Shown in pieces: positions 14,901-23,373 of a stretch of 24,974 nt of DNA. Origin of the DNA: JBDKUD01 sp050943315 (GTDB lineage: Bacteria; Bacillota; Syntrophomonadia; Syntrophomonadales; Syntrophomonadaceae); the NCBI GenBank assembly GCA_050943315.1, contig JBMNOY010000032.1, positions 1-24,974 of the forward strand. Direction: 5' to 3'. The position numbers were made by a program, and so were the translations under genes. Position 1 is the stretch's first letter; each line of letters begins with the position of its first letter. Under the pieces are notes generated by a model. That model was not told the DNA's origin. It worked only from the letters and a program-made list of their open reading frames with translations, and did no database searches.

Positions 14901-17147
14901 ATGGCAGCCGGTATTGTATTAGCTGTTGCCGATAAATGGTGCCTGGTAATTACTATTCTCCTGTTTTTATCAGTGTATCTAGTTAAAAAAGAATTAACCG
15001 GGCCGGTAATCACGGGAATAATAACCATGTTACTCAGCCTGGCTTATTTTAATCTGGTTAGTATTGAACCGCCGGACAAGCTCCCGGAAATAAAAAACAG
15101 CAAATTAACCGGAACCGTTCTCAGTTATCCGGTGCTGGATAATGACAAGAGCAGTTTCTTTATAAAGACTGAATCAGCTAGTATATATTGCCGCAAAATC
15201 AGGGTAGTAATTTACGATCAGGTTAAAGTATCCAAAGGTGATAAAATTGAACTTCGGGGTGATTTAAAGCCACCGTTTCCGCCCTCCAATCCGGGAGAAT
15301 TTAATTATCCCGCCTACCTTGCCAATAATGGTGTGTTCTATATTCTTTCGGTTAAAAATGCTGATAGTTTATCTATATTATCCAACCCGCAAGGCCCGTA
15401 CAAGTGGATAAATGCCTACCGAAGCCATACTGAAAAGCTTTTTTATGAAGCTCTGACTGATACGGAAGCTGGAATAATGCTGGGAATGCTGCTGGGCAAA
15501 ATAGACGGAATAGATGAAGAATACTATGATAGTTTTCAGCAGACGGGAATCGTACATATATTCTCAGTGGGGGGGCTGCATGTAGGTTTCCTTTTACTCC
15601 TGAACGGTTGGTTGATGTCTTTGTTAAAACGGTCTACCCGCTTTAAAATGGCAACCGGGATCGGTTTATTAATTTTCTACGGTACGATAATCGGATGGCC
15701 GTTGCCGGTAGTAAGATCAGTAATTATGGGTATATTAGGGCTGCTGGCTTATTACAGCCGCCGCGAAAATAGTATGCTGAATGCTTTAGGACTTTCCGGT
15801 ATAATAATTCTTTTGTTTAATCCCCGCGCCTTATTTACGATATCCTTCCAATTAACCTACATGGCAACCTTTGGACTGGTATATATTTATCCATTGTTGC
15901 GCAAGCATATAAGGGCTCAGGGCTGGTGGATGGACCTGGTTCTGGTACCCCTGTGTGCGGAATTTGCGGTACTTCCTCTTATTGCCTGGCATTTTAATAT
16001 GTTTTCGCCGGTTTCTTTGCTGACTAATGTACTAACTACCTATCTGACCGGTGGCGCTGTAATTCTGGGATTTGTAGCCTTTCTGAGCGCAGGAATAGCT
16101 TCCGGCATAGCGGCAATATTTATCTATCCGGCGGGATTACTTATAGATCTCATTCTAGTTATTGTTGATTATATGAAAATAATTCCCGGAGCTTATACCT
16201 GGGTAGCAACACCGCCCATATGGTTGGTTATGCTGTATTACCTGGGCCTTTTTACCTTACTTAGAGGATTGATTTCTGGCTGCCGCCGGTTAAGGGCTGG
16301 CGGCGCAGCTGTTTTATTGCTGGTTGTAGCCAGTTTTTATATACCCGCAGGCTGGTATCACCGGGGCCAAATGGAAATAGTTTTCATAGATGTGGGGCAG
16401 GGAGATTGCATTCTAATAAAAACCCCCCGGGGCAGGTTTATACTTGTGGATGGCGGCGGCAGTCAATTTTATGATGTGGGAAAATTAAAAGTTTTGTCTT
16501 ACCTGCACCACCGCGGTATAGACAAACTGTACATGGCGATAAACTCACACCCTGATCATGATCATCTCCTGGGCCTGGAAACAGTCTTAAAAGAAACCCC
16601 GGCCCAATTGATAGCTGTGCCTGCCAGCATAAGCGACGTTCCTGAATACCAGCGTCTCAACCACCTGGCTGAAAAGCAAAGTATTACCCGGGTTCCCCTG
16701 CATCAAGGGCAATCTCTGCAAATAGAAAAAGATTTTAACTTGACCGTTCTTCAACCCGGCGAGGCAATTTATAAGGATAACAGTTTCAACAATCAATCAC
16801 TGGTGTTGAAAATCAGCTATAGGCAATTCTCAGTGTTACTGACCGGAGATATAGAGGAGGAAGCTATTAAAAACTTGATTGCCGAAGATGTTCTGACCAC
16901 CGCTACAGTGGTTAAAGTTCCCCATCATGGAAGTAAGACCTCGGTTAATGCAGAGTTTTATGAACGCATAGAACCTTTTGGCGCGGTAATTTGTGTAGGA
17001 AGGGATAATACCTTCGGCCATCCTCATCCTTCAATACTAAAGCTTCTGGATGACAGGAAAATTAAGTGTTTTCGTACTGATATTAATGGAGCCGTGCAGT
17101 TCTTATCGGACGGCAAAAGTTTCCGGGTTAAATTGTTTTACGACTGA
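14901..17147 (+). CDS. comEC: competence protein ComEC, DNA uptake channel
   Basis: ComEC forms the inner-membrane channel for single-stranded DNA in transformation. From ATG 14901 the product is 748 residues. N-terminal helices are followed by the OB-like soluble DUF4131 region (about 60-170), then the Competence multispan domain with GIMLGMLLGKIDGI and HIFSVGGLHVGF. A C-terminal metallo-beta-lactamase-like domain (from about 490) has HPDHDH at 550-555 and VPHHGSKTS, so the putative nuclease site is intact. The N-terminus is uncertain: the reading frame stays open back to the comEA stop, upstream codons encode more hydrophobic residues (WFWVFICMAAGI), and the only ribosome site (GGGGGGAG) is about 36 nt before this ATG. 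Confidence 0.94.
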   Translation: MAAGIVLAVADKWCLVITILLFLSVYLVKKELTGPVITGIITMLLSLAYFNLVSIEPPDKLPEIKNSKLTGTVLSYPVLDNDKSSFFIKTESASIYCRKIRVVIYDQVKVSKGDKIELRGDLKPPFPPSNPGEFNYPAYLANNGVFYILSVKNADSLSILSNPQGPYKWINAYRSHTEKLFYEALTDTEAGIMLGMLLGKIDGIDEEYYDSFQQTGIVHIFSVGGLHVGFLLLLNGWLMSLLKRSTRFKMATGIGLLIFYGTIIGWPLPVVRSVIMGILGLLAYYSRRENSMLNALGLSGIIILLFNPRALFTISFQLTYMATFGLVYIYPLLRKHIRAQGWWMDLVLVPLCAEFAVLPLIAWHFNMFSPVSLLTNVLTTYLTGGAVILGFVAFLSAGIASGIAAIFIYPAGLLIDLILVIVDYMKIIPGAYTWVATPPIWLVMLYYLGLFTLLRGLISGCRRLRAGGAAVLLLVVASFYIPAGWYHRGQMEIVFIDVGQGDCILIKTPRGRFILVDGGGSQFYDVGKLKVLSYLHHRGIDKLYMAINSHPDHDHLLGLETVLKETPAQLIAVPASISDVPEYQRLNHLAEKQSITRVPLHQGQSLQIEKDFNLTVLQPGEAIYKDNSFNNQSLVLKISYRQFSVLLTGDIEEEAIKNLIAEDVLTTATVVKVPHHGSKTSVNAEFYERIEPFGAVICVGRDNTFGHPHPSILKLLDDRKIKCFRTDINGAVQFLSDGKSFRVKLFYD

Positions 17148-17190
17148 GCATGAGCCGCATCAATTGATATTGTTTGCCGGGCCGGGAATT

Positions 17191-17228
17191 ACCAGTACTG
17201 GTTTTAACACCTAATGGTCCGGGACCAT
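17191..17228. repeat. two adjacent perfect palindromes upstream of the MATE gene
   Basis: ACCAGTACTGGT (17191-17202) is a 12-bp palindrome, and ATGGTCC-G-GGACCAT (17214-17228) is a perfect 7-bp inverted repeat around one base. They lie about 100-140 bp before the MATE coding region and could be operators for its regulation. No uridine tract follows, so they are not a terminator. Confidence 0.5.
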
Positions 17229-17333
17229 CCCGCAAGGCTTGAAACTATTTCCCAAGAATCCTATTCTACAACTGCTATTTGAGAATTTTACTATTACTAC
17301 CTTCATAGGTTTAGAAAGGAAGGTAGTGATACA

Positions 17334-18746
17334 ATTAATAAGAACACGATTCTCAATGACTCAGTCGGTTTACTGCTCATCAAACTCTCGGCTCCCGCGA
17401 TGAGCGGTATGATGGTTTTCTCTCTTCTCAGTTTGGCGGAAACCTACTTTGTGTCCCAACTAGGTGCCCGTTCCATGGCTGCCCTGACGTTGTGCATTCC
17501 GGTTTATGCCTTGGTCGTTTCCACAGCCTCAGGCACCGGAGTTGGCGTAACATCAGTTATTTCACGGACTCTGGGGGAAGGCAATATTAAATATGCTGAC
17601 AATGTGGCCTGGCATGGGATATTAATCAGTATCATCTACAGTGTGGTATTTATATGGGCGGGACTAAAATACATCGATTCATTATTAATTCTATTTGGGT
17701 GTACCCCGGAGATATTTGCACTTAGCAAAGGATATCTGATAATAAATCTGCTGGCTTGTACGTTTACTTTCCCGGCGATGATGATAGCCAATATTATACA
17801 GGGAGAGGGTAATACCGTCATTCCTATGTTAACGATGCTGATGGGCATGACTCTGAATGTACTGCTCGACCCTATTTTTATTTTTGGCTATGGACACCTA
17901 AGAGCCCTGGGTCTGAACGGAGCGGCGTTGGCCGGGGTGTTGGCGCAACTTTTAGTAACAATAATGCTGGTTGTACTTTTATTTAAACGCAGGGGATATT
18001 TAACCTGGTCGATAAGGAATTTCCGACCTGATTTAAAGGTAATGAAGGATATTTACAGCGTAGCCCTCCCCAGTACGGTTATGGAGATTTTGGGAGTATT
18101 GGTTATGGTATTCCTTAACCGTATAGTGGCCGGATTTGGAGTAAAATCCCTGGCTGCCCTGGGAATATTTCTGCGTATACGTTCTTTGGCCTTTATGCCG
18201 ATATATGGTATATGTCAGGGAGCTTTGCCTGTTATCGGGTTTGCTTATGGAGCTAGAAAATATGACCGGGTTAAGGAAGCCATTATTAAGTCCCTGGTAA
18301 TATCATGGTTATTTGCTTCAGCCGCCTGGCTGATTATTCAACTGTATCCGGTATGGCTTATAAACTTTTTCTCCACTGACCTGGTATTAATCCGGGTGGG
18401 AGCAGAGGGCATGCGCTTAGCCACCTTCTTTTTGCCGGTAATGGGTCCCATTATTGTTTTCTATACCATCCTTCAAGCTATGGGCAAAGGAGTAACCGCC
18501 ATGTGGCTTTCACTTATTCGGCAGTTGGGGCTGTTTTTGCCGATGTTAATTGTTTTTCCCCGCTACACCGGTCTAAGGGGAGTATGGTGGTCATTTTCAT
18601 GGTCAGAAATAGCATCCGTCTTCTTGACCATCTTTTTCCTGGTTAAGCTATGGCGGGAACTGCAAAGCAGAAGAAAACTGGCCATGCTCATGTTACTAAG
18701 ACCCCGGTTCTTTTGGAGGCGGCTAACTGCCTGGTTGCGCTGGTGA
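17334..18746 (+). CDS. MATE-family multidrug/Na+ efflux protein (start uncertain)
   Basis: MATE transporters export drugs or metabolites using Na+ or H+ gradients. The frame encodes about 12 transmembrane helices with internal duplication and MATE-typical AETYFVSQLGARSMAALTL, NIIQGEGNTVIPMLTMLMGMTLNVLLDPIFIFGYG, and in the second half GICQGALPVIGFAYGARKYDRV. The first standard start codon is ATG 17400, but that would cut helix 1 in half. The codons before it (NTILNDSVGLLLIKLSAPA) match the family N-terminus, so coding should begin near 17334, where only ATT is available behind AAAGGAAGG (17315-17323). A GTG at 17327 is one base out of frame. Either a rare start or a missing base is likely. 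No regulator is adjacent. Confidence 0.85.
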   Translation: MNKNTILNDSVGLLLIKLSAPAMSGMMVFSLLSLAETYFVSQLGARSMAALTLCIPVYALVVSTASGTGVGVTSVISRTLGEGNIKYADNVAWHGILISIIYSVVFIWAGLKYIDSLLILFGCTPEIFALSKGYLIINLLACTFTFPAMMIANIIQGEGNTVIPMLTMLMGMTLNVLLDPIFIFGYGHLRALGLNGAALAGVLAQLLVTIMLVVLLFKRRGYLTWSIRNFRPDLKVMKDIYSVALPSTVMEILGVLVMVFLNRIVAGFGVKSLAALGIFLRIRSLAFMPIYGICQGALPVIGFAYGARKYDRVKEAIIKSLVISWLFASAAWLIIQLYPVWLINFFSTDLVLIRVGAEGMRLATFFLPVMGPIIVFYTILQAMGKGVTAMWLSLIRQLGLFLPMLIVFPRYTGLRGVWWSFSWSEIASVFLTIFFLVKLWRELQSRRKLAMLMLLRPRFFWRRLTAWLRW

Positions 18747-18974
18747 AAAAATAATATGCGGTTACGGGGGCTATAAACGAAAAAGTATTTTAAGCAAATT
18801 AACTTCATAGGGTCCAACTGGACAACGAATATTGTATACTTAATTTAGAGTATTGAGCCTTAATTTTGACAATATTCGCAGCATAATCTTAGTAATGACT
18901 GTACACAAGGCCCAAGATAGATCTGGAACTAATTTCCCACATGCTATTGAAAACTGAATAAAGGAGGAATAATT

Positions 18975-20978
18975 GTGAGTTTAAGAATCGTCGAAGCTAC
19001 GGATACTAAGCAGACGAATGTGTGGGAGAGATTTATCACCAGCGGGAAAGCGGATTTTGATGTGATTAGGCCGGAAATACTCGAATCATGGCAGAGATGC
19101 TATAAAGCCAAAGTGAATCCTTATGATGGCACCAGTCATCTGACTCTCTCTGAACAAGAACTTGCCCAATTGCGGTCCAAGTATGCATATCTTATTGAAA
19201 TAGCCCGGCATTTTATGGAAAAACTTTATACATTTGTTGCTAACTCAGGATTTGTAATACTCCTGTCCGATGATCGCGGCTATATTTTAGATAGTATTGG
19301 GGATTATGACATTATGAATGATGCCTCCCAGGTGAACCTTAAAGTAGGCACCGGCTGGATGGAGGAAGAAGTAGGCACAAATGGCATAGGTACAACTTTG
19401 CAATTGATGAAACCAATTCAGGTATCCAGCCAGGAACACTACTGTAAGAAACTGCATCCCTGGACCTGTTCGGCTTCCCCCATTTTTAATGATGACCATC
19501 AGATAATTGGGGCCCTGCAAATGTCCGGGCCATCCAATGAAGTACATACGCATACTCTGGGCATGGTTGTAGCAGCTGCTGAAGCAATTAGTTATCAGAT
19601 TAAGGTAAGAAAACAAAATCAGCAATTAACCATACTGAATAACAGCCTGCAAAATATTTTTCAGACCATGTCGGATGGAGCAGTTATTATAGACCGGCAA
19701 GGAACTATCATCCAGGTGAACCCGGTAGCGGAGAATATTCTGGGTAATCAGTTAAGAGGTAGACCTATAGAGTATTTATTGGGCTCGGCTCTCCGCACCC
19801 ATAAGGTTCTGGATAAGGGTCAGGCTTATACCAACGTTGAAGTCAGAAATAATACGGAGACGGTTAATTTCCACTGTCTGGTTACCGGCAAACCTATAAA
19901 GGACGAAAAAGGTAATGTTACCGGGGCACTGATATGCTTTAATCCCATTAACAAGGTAAAAAAATTAATCAACCAATTTAGTGGTGCTCATGCCACTTTT
20001 CACTTTGAAGACATTATCGGCAGTGAGAAATTGGCGGTGTCGGTAAGAATGGCGAAAAAGGCGGCAACTAAATCAAGCAATGTATTAATCATGGGTGAAA
20101 GCGGTACCGGCAAGGAACTATTTGCCCAGGCTATTCATAATAGCAGTATGCGCCGTAAGGGACCATTTGTAGCCTTGAATTGTGGTGCAATACCCCGGGA
20201 ATTAATTGCCAGTGAACTATTTGGCTACTCGGAAGGTGCTTTTACGGGGGCCCGTCGAGGCGGAAGACCAGGTAAATTTGAGATGGCTGCGGGTGGAACC
20301 TTGTTCCTGGATGAGATCGGGGATATGCCTCTGGAAGAACAGGTATCTCTTCTGCGGGTGTTGCAGGAACGCAGTATAATCCGCATAGGGGGAGACCAGG
20401 TTATTCCGGTAAATGTTCGTATAATCTGCGCAACTAATAAAAACCTCAAGGAAGAAGTCGCCAAAGGCAATTTTCGCGAGGATTTGTATTATCGTTTAAA
20501 TGTAATTAGTATCGTAATTCCACCTCTGCGGGAACGCAAGGAAGATATTAAACTTTTATTTGAGCACTTATTAAAAAAAATCGCTAGAAAAGTTAACACC
20601 CCTATCGAATATGTGCAACCTGAAATCATAGAATACCTGCAGAATTATGAGTGGCCGGGCAATGTACGGGAGTTAGAGAATGTGGTGGAGAGAATGATCG
20701 TAAATGCCAACGGATCCGCACTTTACTTAAAACACATGCCAACTGAAATTGTTTTTAGGCACGATGCTCCCAGAAAGCCGTTGCCACAAACAGCTGCTGC
20801 TCAGCCTGTCAATAGTGGATTAAATGCTCTTATTACGGAGCGAAACATTATCCTGGAGTTATTGGAGCAGTATAACGGCAATATCAGCCGGGTAGCCCGG
20901 GAAATGAAGCTATCCCGAAGTACCGTTTATCGTAAACTAGATTTTTATAAAATTACCCGTGAATATATTGTAAAGTAA
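18975..20978 (+). CDS. sigma-54-dependent transcriptional activator, AcoR/DhaR type
   Basis: The 667-residue protein starts at GTG 18975 with AAAGGAGG upstream. Its domains are an N-terminal GAF-like sensor (about 75-210), a PAS domain (about 220-325), and a sigma-54 AAA+ domain with Walker A GESGTGKE at 374-381, the sigma-54 contact loop GAFTGA at 421-426 and Walker B GTLFLDEIGD at 441-450. A C-terminal Fis-type helix-turn-helix (about 625-660, NGNISRVAREMKLSRSTVYRKL) ends it. There is no receiver domain, so a small molecule and not a sensor kinase probably controls it. The downstream gene is an iron alcohol dehydrogenase with a -24/-12 promoter, its likely target. The inducer (an alcohol, aldehyde or acetoin-like compound) is inference. 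Confidence 0.93.
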   Translation: MSLRIVEATDTKQTNVWERFITSGKADFDVIRPEILESWQRCYKAKVNPYDGTSHLTLSEQELAQLRSKYAYLIEIARHFMEKLYTFVANSGFVILLSDDRGYILDSIGDYDIMNDASQVNLKVGTGWMEEEVGTNGIGTTLQLMKPIQVSSQEHYCKKLHPWTCSASPIFNDDHQIIGALQMSGPSNEVHTHTLGMVVAAAEAISYQIKVRKQNQQLTILNNSLQNIFQTMSDGAVIIDRQGTIIQVNPVAENILGNQLRGRPIEYLLGSALRTHKVLDKGQAYTNVEVRNNTETVNFHCLVTGKPIKDEKGNVTGALICFNPINKVKKLINQFSGAHATFHFEDIIGSEKLAVSVRMAKKAATKSSNVLIMGESGTGKELFAQAIHNSSMRRKGPFVALNCGAIPRELIASELFGYSEGAFTGARRGGRPGKFEMAAGGTLFLDEIGDMPLEEQVSLLRVLQERSIIRIGGDQVIPVNVRIICATNKNLKEEVAKGNFREDLYYRLNVISIVIPPLRERKEDIKLLFEHLLKKIARKVNTPIEYVQPEIIEYLQNYEWPGNVRELENVVERMIVNANGSALYLKHMPTEIVFRHDAPRKPLPQTAAAQPVNSGLNALITERNIILELLEQYNGNISRVAREMKLSRSTVYRKLDFYKITREYIVK

Positions 20979-21049
20979 TTCGCGTTTTACATAACTTAAG
21001 AAACCACTCTTTAGAAGTAACATTCTAAATAAGGAAATTCATCCATGAG

Positions 21050-21087
21050 AAACCCGGCAGAATATTTATCTGCCGGGTTTCTTTTTT
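21050..21087 (+). terminator. rho-independent terminator after the sigma-54 activator gene
   Basis: AAACCCGGCAG (21050-21060) pairs perfectly with CTGCCGGGTTT (21070-21080), followed by CTTTTTT. It insulates the activator gene from the alcohol dehydrogenase, which therefore depends on its own promoter. Confidence 0.95.
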
Positions 21088-21130
21088 GAGCGCGAACGTG
21101 AATTGTGGCACATGACTATACAAGTGTAAG

Positions 21131-21160
21131 GGAAAATAATACATCTGTAGATTATTTTCC
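21131..21160. promoter_or_regulatory. perfect inverted repeat, candidate enhancer site for the sigma-54 activator
   Basis: GGAAAATAAT (21131-21140) and ATTATTTTCC (21151-21160) form a 10-bp perfect inverted repeat with a 10-base spacer, centred about 120 bp upstream of the -24 element. That distance and symmetry fit an upstream activating sequence for a Fis-type activator dimer. Two GTGACA direct repeats (21210-21215, 21221-21226), one helical turn apart, lie closer to the promoter and are an alternative. Which one is bound cannot be told from sequence. Confidence 0.5.
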
Positions 21161-21262
21161 ACAAAATTGTCGCCTTAACAACCTTTTTGTTTCGGCCGGG
21201 GGAAGGATTGTGACAGCCGGGTGACACCGCGGTTACTGCCGGCAGAGCATTAACAGATTAAG

Positions 21263-21279
21263 TTGGCATCTAATTTGCT
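21263..21279 (+). promoter_or_regulatory. sigma-54 (-24/-12) promoter of the iron alcohol dehydrogenase
   Basis: TTGGCAT-N5-TTGCT has the invariant GG at 21265-21266 and GC at 21277-21278 exactly 10 bases apart, close to the consensus TGGCAC-N5-TTGCA. It lies downstream of the activator's terminator and about 110 bp before the dehydrogenase start. Confidence 0.88.
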
Positions 21280-21400
21280 TTATAAATAATCAAACACCAA
21301 GAGCCATGCAAAAAGAGAGGTGGTAACCGAAACCATATTTAATTCCTAACTGGCAAACTCATTTTGAAATGTAAACAACAATTTAAGGAGGATGGCATTT

Positions 21401-22621
21401 ATGTGGGAAACCAAAATGAACGTTAATCAGGTTGTTGAGATCCGCAGTAAAACACTGTGCTATCTTGGAGTAGGCGCGCTGCAAAAGGTAGATGATATCT
21501 GTGATAACTTAAAAAAAGCCGGCATTGATGCCGTTCTGGTTACCACTGATGAAATTGTTTATAAGGTTACCGGGGTTTGGGAGGTTCTCGAGCCTGCATT
21601 AAAGAAACATGGTATGAAATATAGTTTGTTCACCGGCGTAGTGCCCAACCCAACTGTTGACGGTATTGATGAAGCAACGGCTATGGGTAAAGAGATTGGG
21701 GCGAAAGCAGTAATCGGTATTGGCGGTGGAAGTGCTATTGATACGGGTAAGAGTGCAGCGGTATTGTTACATCCGGACAATGCCCAATACAACGCCAGGG
21801 ATCTATATCTATACAAATTTGATGCCTGCAAAGCAGTACCTATTGTAGCCATTAATACCACCCACGGAACAGGAACTGAAGTGGACCGGTTTGCCGTAGC
21901 CAGCATTCCCGAGCTTGAATATAAACCTGCCCTAGCAGTCGATTGTATATATCCTATGTTTGCTATTGATGACCCTGCCATTATGGTTGGATTACCTGCT
22001 GGCCAGACCCGTTACACTGCTGTAGATGCTCTTAACCATGTAACTGAAGCGGCCACCTCGCTGGTTACCAATCCTTACGTAGTTATGACAGCAGTCGAAA
22101 CCTCCCGCTTGGTGGCCAAATATCTTCCTCAGGCGATAGCCCATCCGGATGATTTGACCGCTCGGTATTATCTGCTTTATGCCTCTATGATAGGAGGAAT
22201 TTGCTTTGATAACGGCCTGTTGCATTATACCCACGCACTGGAACATCCATTAAGCGGAATCAAACCCCAGTTGCCTCATGGGTTGGGTCTGGGCATGATT
22301 TTGCCGGCAGTCATAGAAGTCATTTATCCGGCTTGTCCTGAAATACTGGCAGCTATATATGCACCTATTGTACCGGGATTAAAGGGTGAACCCGGTGAAG
22401 CTAGGAAGTGTGCCGCCGGCGTAGAGCAATGGTTGTTCAACGTAGGAGTAACGGAAAAGCTGGCTGATTATGGATATACCGAAAAGGATCTGGAAAATGC
22501 CACCAGGTTGGCTTTTGAAACTCCATCTCTGGAAACTCTGTTAGGTGTTGCACCGGTTAAAGCTGATCAAACAATCGTGAGAAACATTTACATGAACAGT
22601 CTGAAACCAATGAGTAAATAA
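21401..22621 (+). CDS. iron-containing alcohol dehydrogenase
   Basis: The group III (Fe-dependent) dehydrogenase interconverts alcohols and aldehydes or ketones with NAD(P). The 406-residue length is usual. It has the dinucleotide-binding GGGSAIDTGK (107-116) and the Fe-ADH region NTTHGTGTEVDRFAV. Metal ligands fit D209 and H213 (VDALNHVTEA), H278 (THALEHPLSG) and H293 (PHGLGLGMILP). I chose ATG 21401, 9 nt after GGAGG; the in-frame ATG at 21392 touches the ribosome site. Expression should depend on the neighbouring sigma-54 activator. The substrate (ethanol, butanol, 1,3-propanediol and so on) cannot be read from the sequence. Confidence 0.95.
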   Translation: MWETKMNVNQVVEIRSKTLCYLGVGALQKVDDICDNLKKAGIDAVLVTTDEIVYKVTGVWEVLEPALKKHGMKYSLFTGVVPNPTVDGIDEATAMGKEIGAKAVIGIGGGSAIDTGKSAAVLLHPDNAQYNARDLYLYKFDACKAVPIVAINTTHGTGTEVDRFAVASIPELEYKPALAVDCIYPMFAIDDPAIMVGLPAGQTRYTAVDALNHVTEAATSLVTNPYVVMTAVETSRLVAKYLPQAIAHPDDLTARYYLLYASMIGGICFDNGLLHYTHALEHPLSGIKPQLPHGLGLGMILPAVIEVIYPACPEILAAIYAPIVPGLKGEPGEARKCAAGVEQWLFNVGVTEKLADYGYTEKDLENATRLAFETPSLETLLGVAPVKADQTIVRNIYMNSLKPMSK

Positions 22622-22844
22622 GTTTAGTCTTACCACACCAAACCTTCATTATCCGGCTGGAAGTCTGTGAAAAACTCTCCAGATTAAATATAATTGCATG
22701 GCACTAGATTAATCGGGGAGTAACGTATTATGATAGTTTTTGCTGCAGGCTGCCAGCCGGTCAGCTTAAATATAGCACACTTGGCTATTTTTTCAATGTG
22801 AAGGTTGGTGCGGATTATTAAAATTTAAGATATTAAGATTTATT

Positions 22845-22900
22845 AAGCGAAGCGTTTTCCAGGCTGCTCTATCACCGGTTGGGTACGGAAAGCTTCGCTT
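22845..22900. repeat. large stem-loop downstream of the alcohol dehydrogenase gene
   Basis: AAGCGAAGC (22845-22853) pairs with GCTTCGCTT (22892-22900), and after a 2-base bulge TTTCC (22856-22860) pairs with GGAAA (22887-22891). The result is a nearly continuous 14-bp stem enclosing 26 bases. Only TTTA follows on the plus strand, so it is a weak terminator, an mRNA 3' end stabiliser or a structured RNA element. Confidence 0.6.
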
Positions 22901-22985
22901 TTATGTTAGCACGGTTAGCCTGCTTTGGTAAAAAACGATACCATAATGAGCGTTCACAACTGGTGTTCAAGGAATAATAACTCTG

Positions 22986-22994
22986 TGTTATAAT
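22986..22994 (+). promoter_or_regulatory. putative extended -10 promoter upstream of the NuoL/EchA-like gene
   Basis: TGTTATAAT is a consensus extended -10 (TGn plus TATAAT). The -35 region (TTCAAG, 22966-22971) is poor, as is common for this promoter type. The start of transcription near 23001 would leave a leader of about 370 nt before the NuoL/EchA-like gene. Confidence 0.45.
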
Positions 22995-23373
22995 ACTATA
23001 GTTGAATAGTGTCGAAAAATTCATAAATCAGAAGGATAAAGTCAACGTTGCTTGTCAGTGTTTTAACTTTAGCTCTTATCTTTTTTATAAGAATAAGGTG
23101 GGGCCGTGGATTGCTTCATGATTCTTGTAAGTATTAGCCTGCTTTTGGTAATGGGGGCACCAGAAAAAAAATGTCTCCGCTAAACGTAAGTCATTGTCAG
23201 CTATACTGCTGGTTTGACAATTTATTATTCGAAAGGGGGAATTTTTGTTTCAATGATGGGGCTCAAGCCTGGTTATTCTCGAACTAACGGCTGTTTGGCT
23301 TTGGAGCTATGACCAAGTTCGTACAAAAATCGGTAAGCATACTAAAACATTATTTCAAAAAGGGGTGAATGCA

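Larger units (their letters stand above)
22622..23373. other. long intergenic region without a supported gene
   Basis: No open reading frame here has a convincing start signal and family match. I see a weak terminator-like hairpin (ATAGC/GCTAT, 22772-22788, then a T run) and a large stem-loop at 22845-22900. An extended -10 promoter lies at 22986-22994. Short hydrophobic frames include about 29 codons from TTG 23048 and 21 codons from ATG 23118. The latter could be tiny membrane peptides or the remains of a lost gene, but I cannot decide. A perfect Spo0A-box heptamer TGTCGAA occurs at 23010-23016, which is not significant by itself. Confidence 0.5.

Noticed and set aside
22734..22766. Hairpin from GCTG-GGCT and AGCC-CAGC segments after the alcohol dehydrogenase
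   Set aside because: It has internal mismatches and no uridine tract on either strand, so I did not call it a terminator.
23010..23016. Perfect Spo0A box TGTCGAA downstream of the extended -10
   Set aside because: The heptamer has only six fixed positions and is expected about a dozen times by chance in a window of this size.
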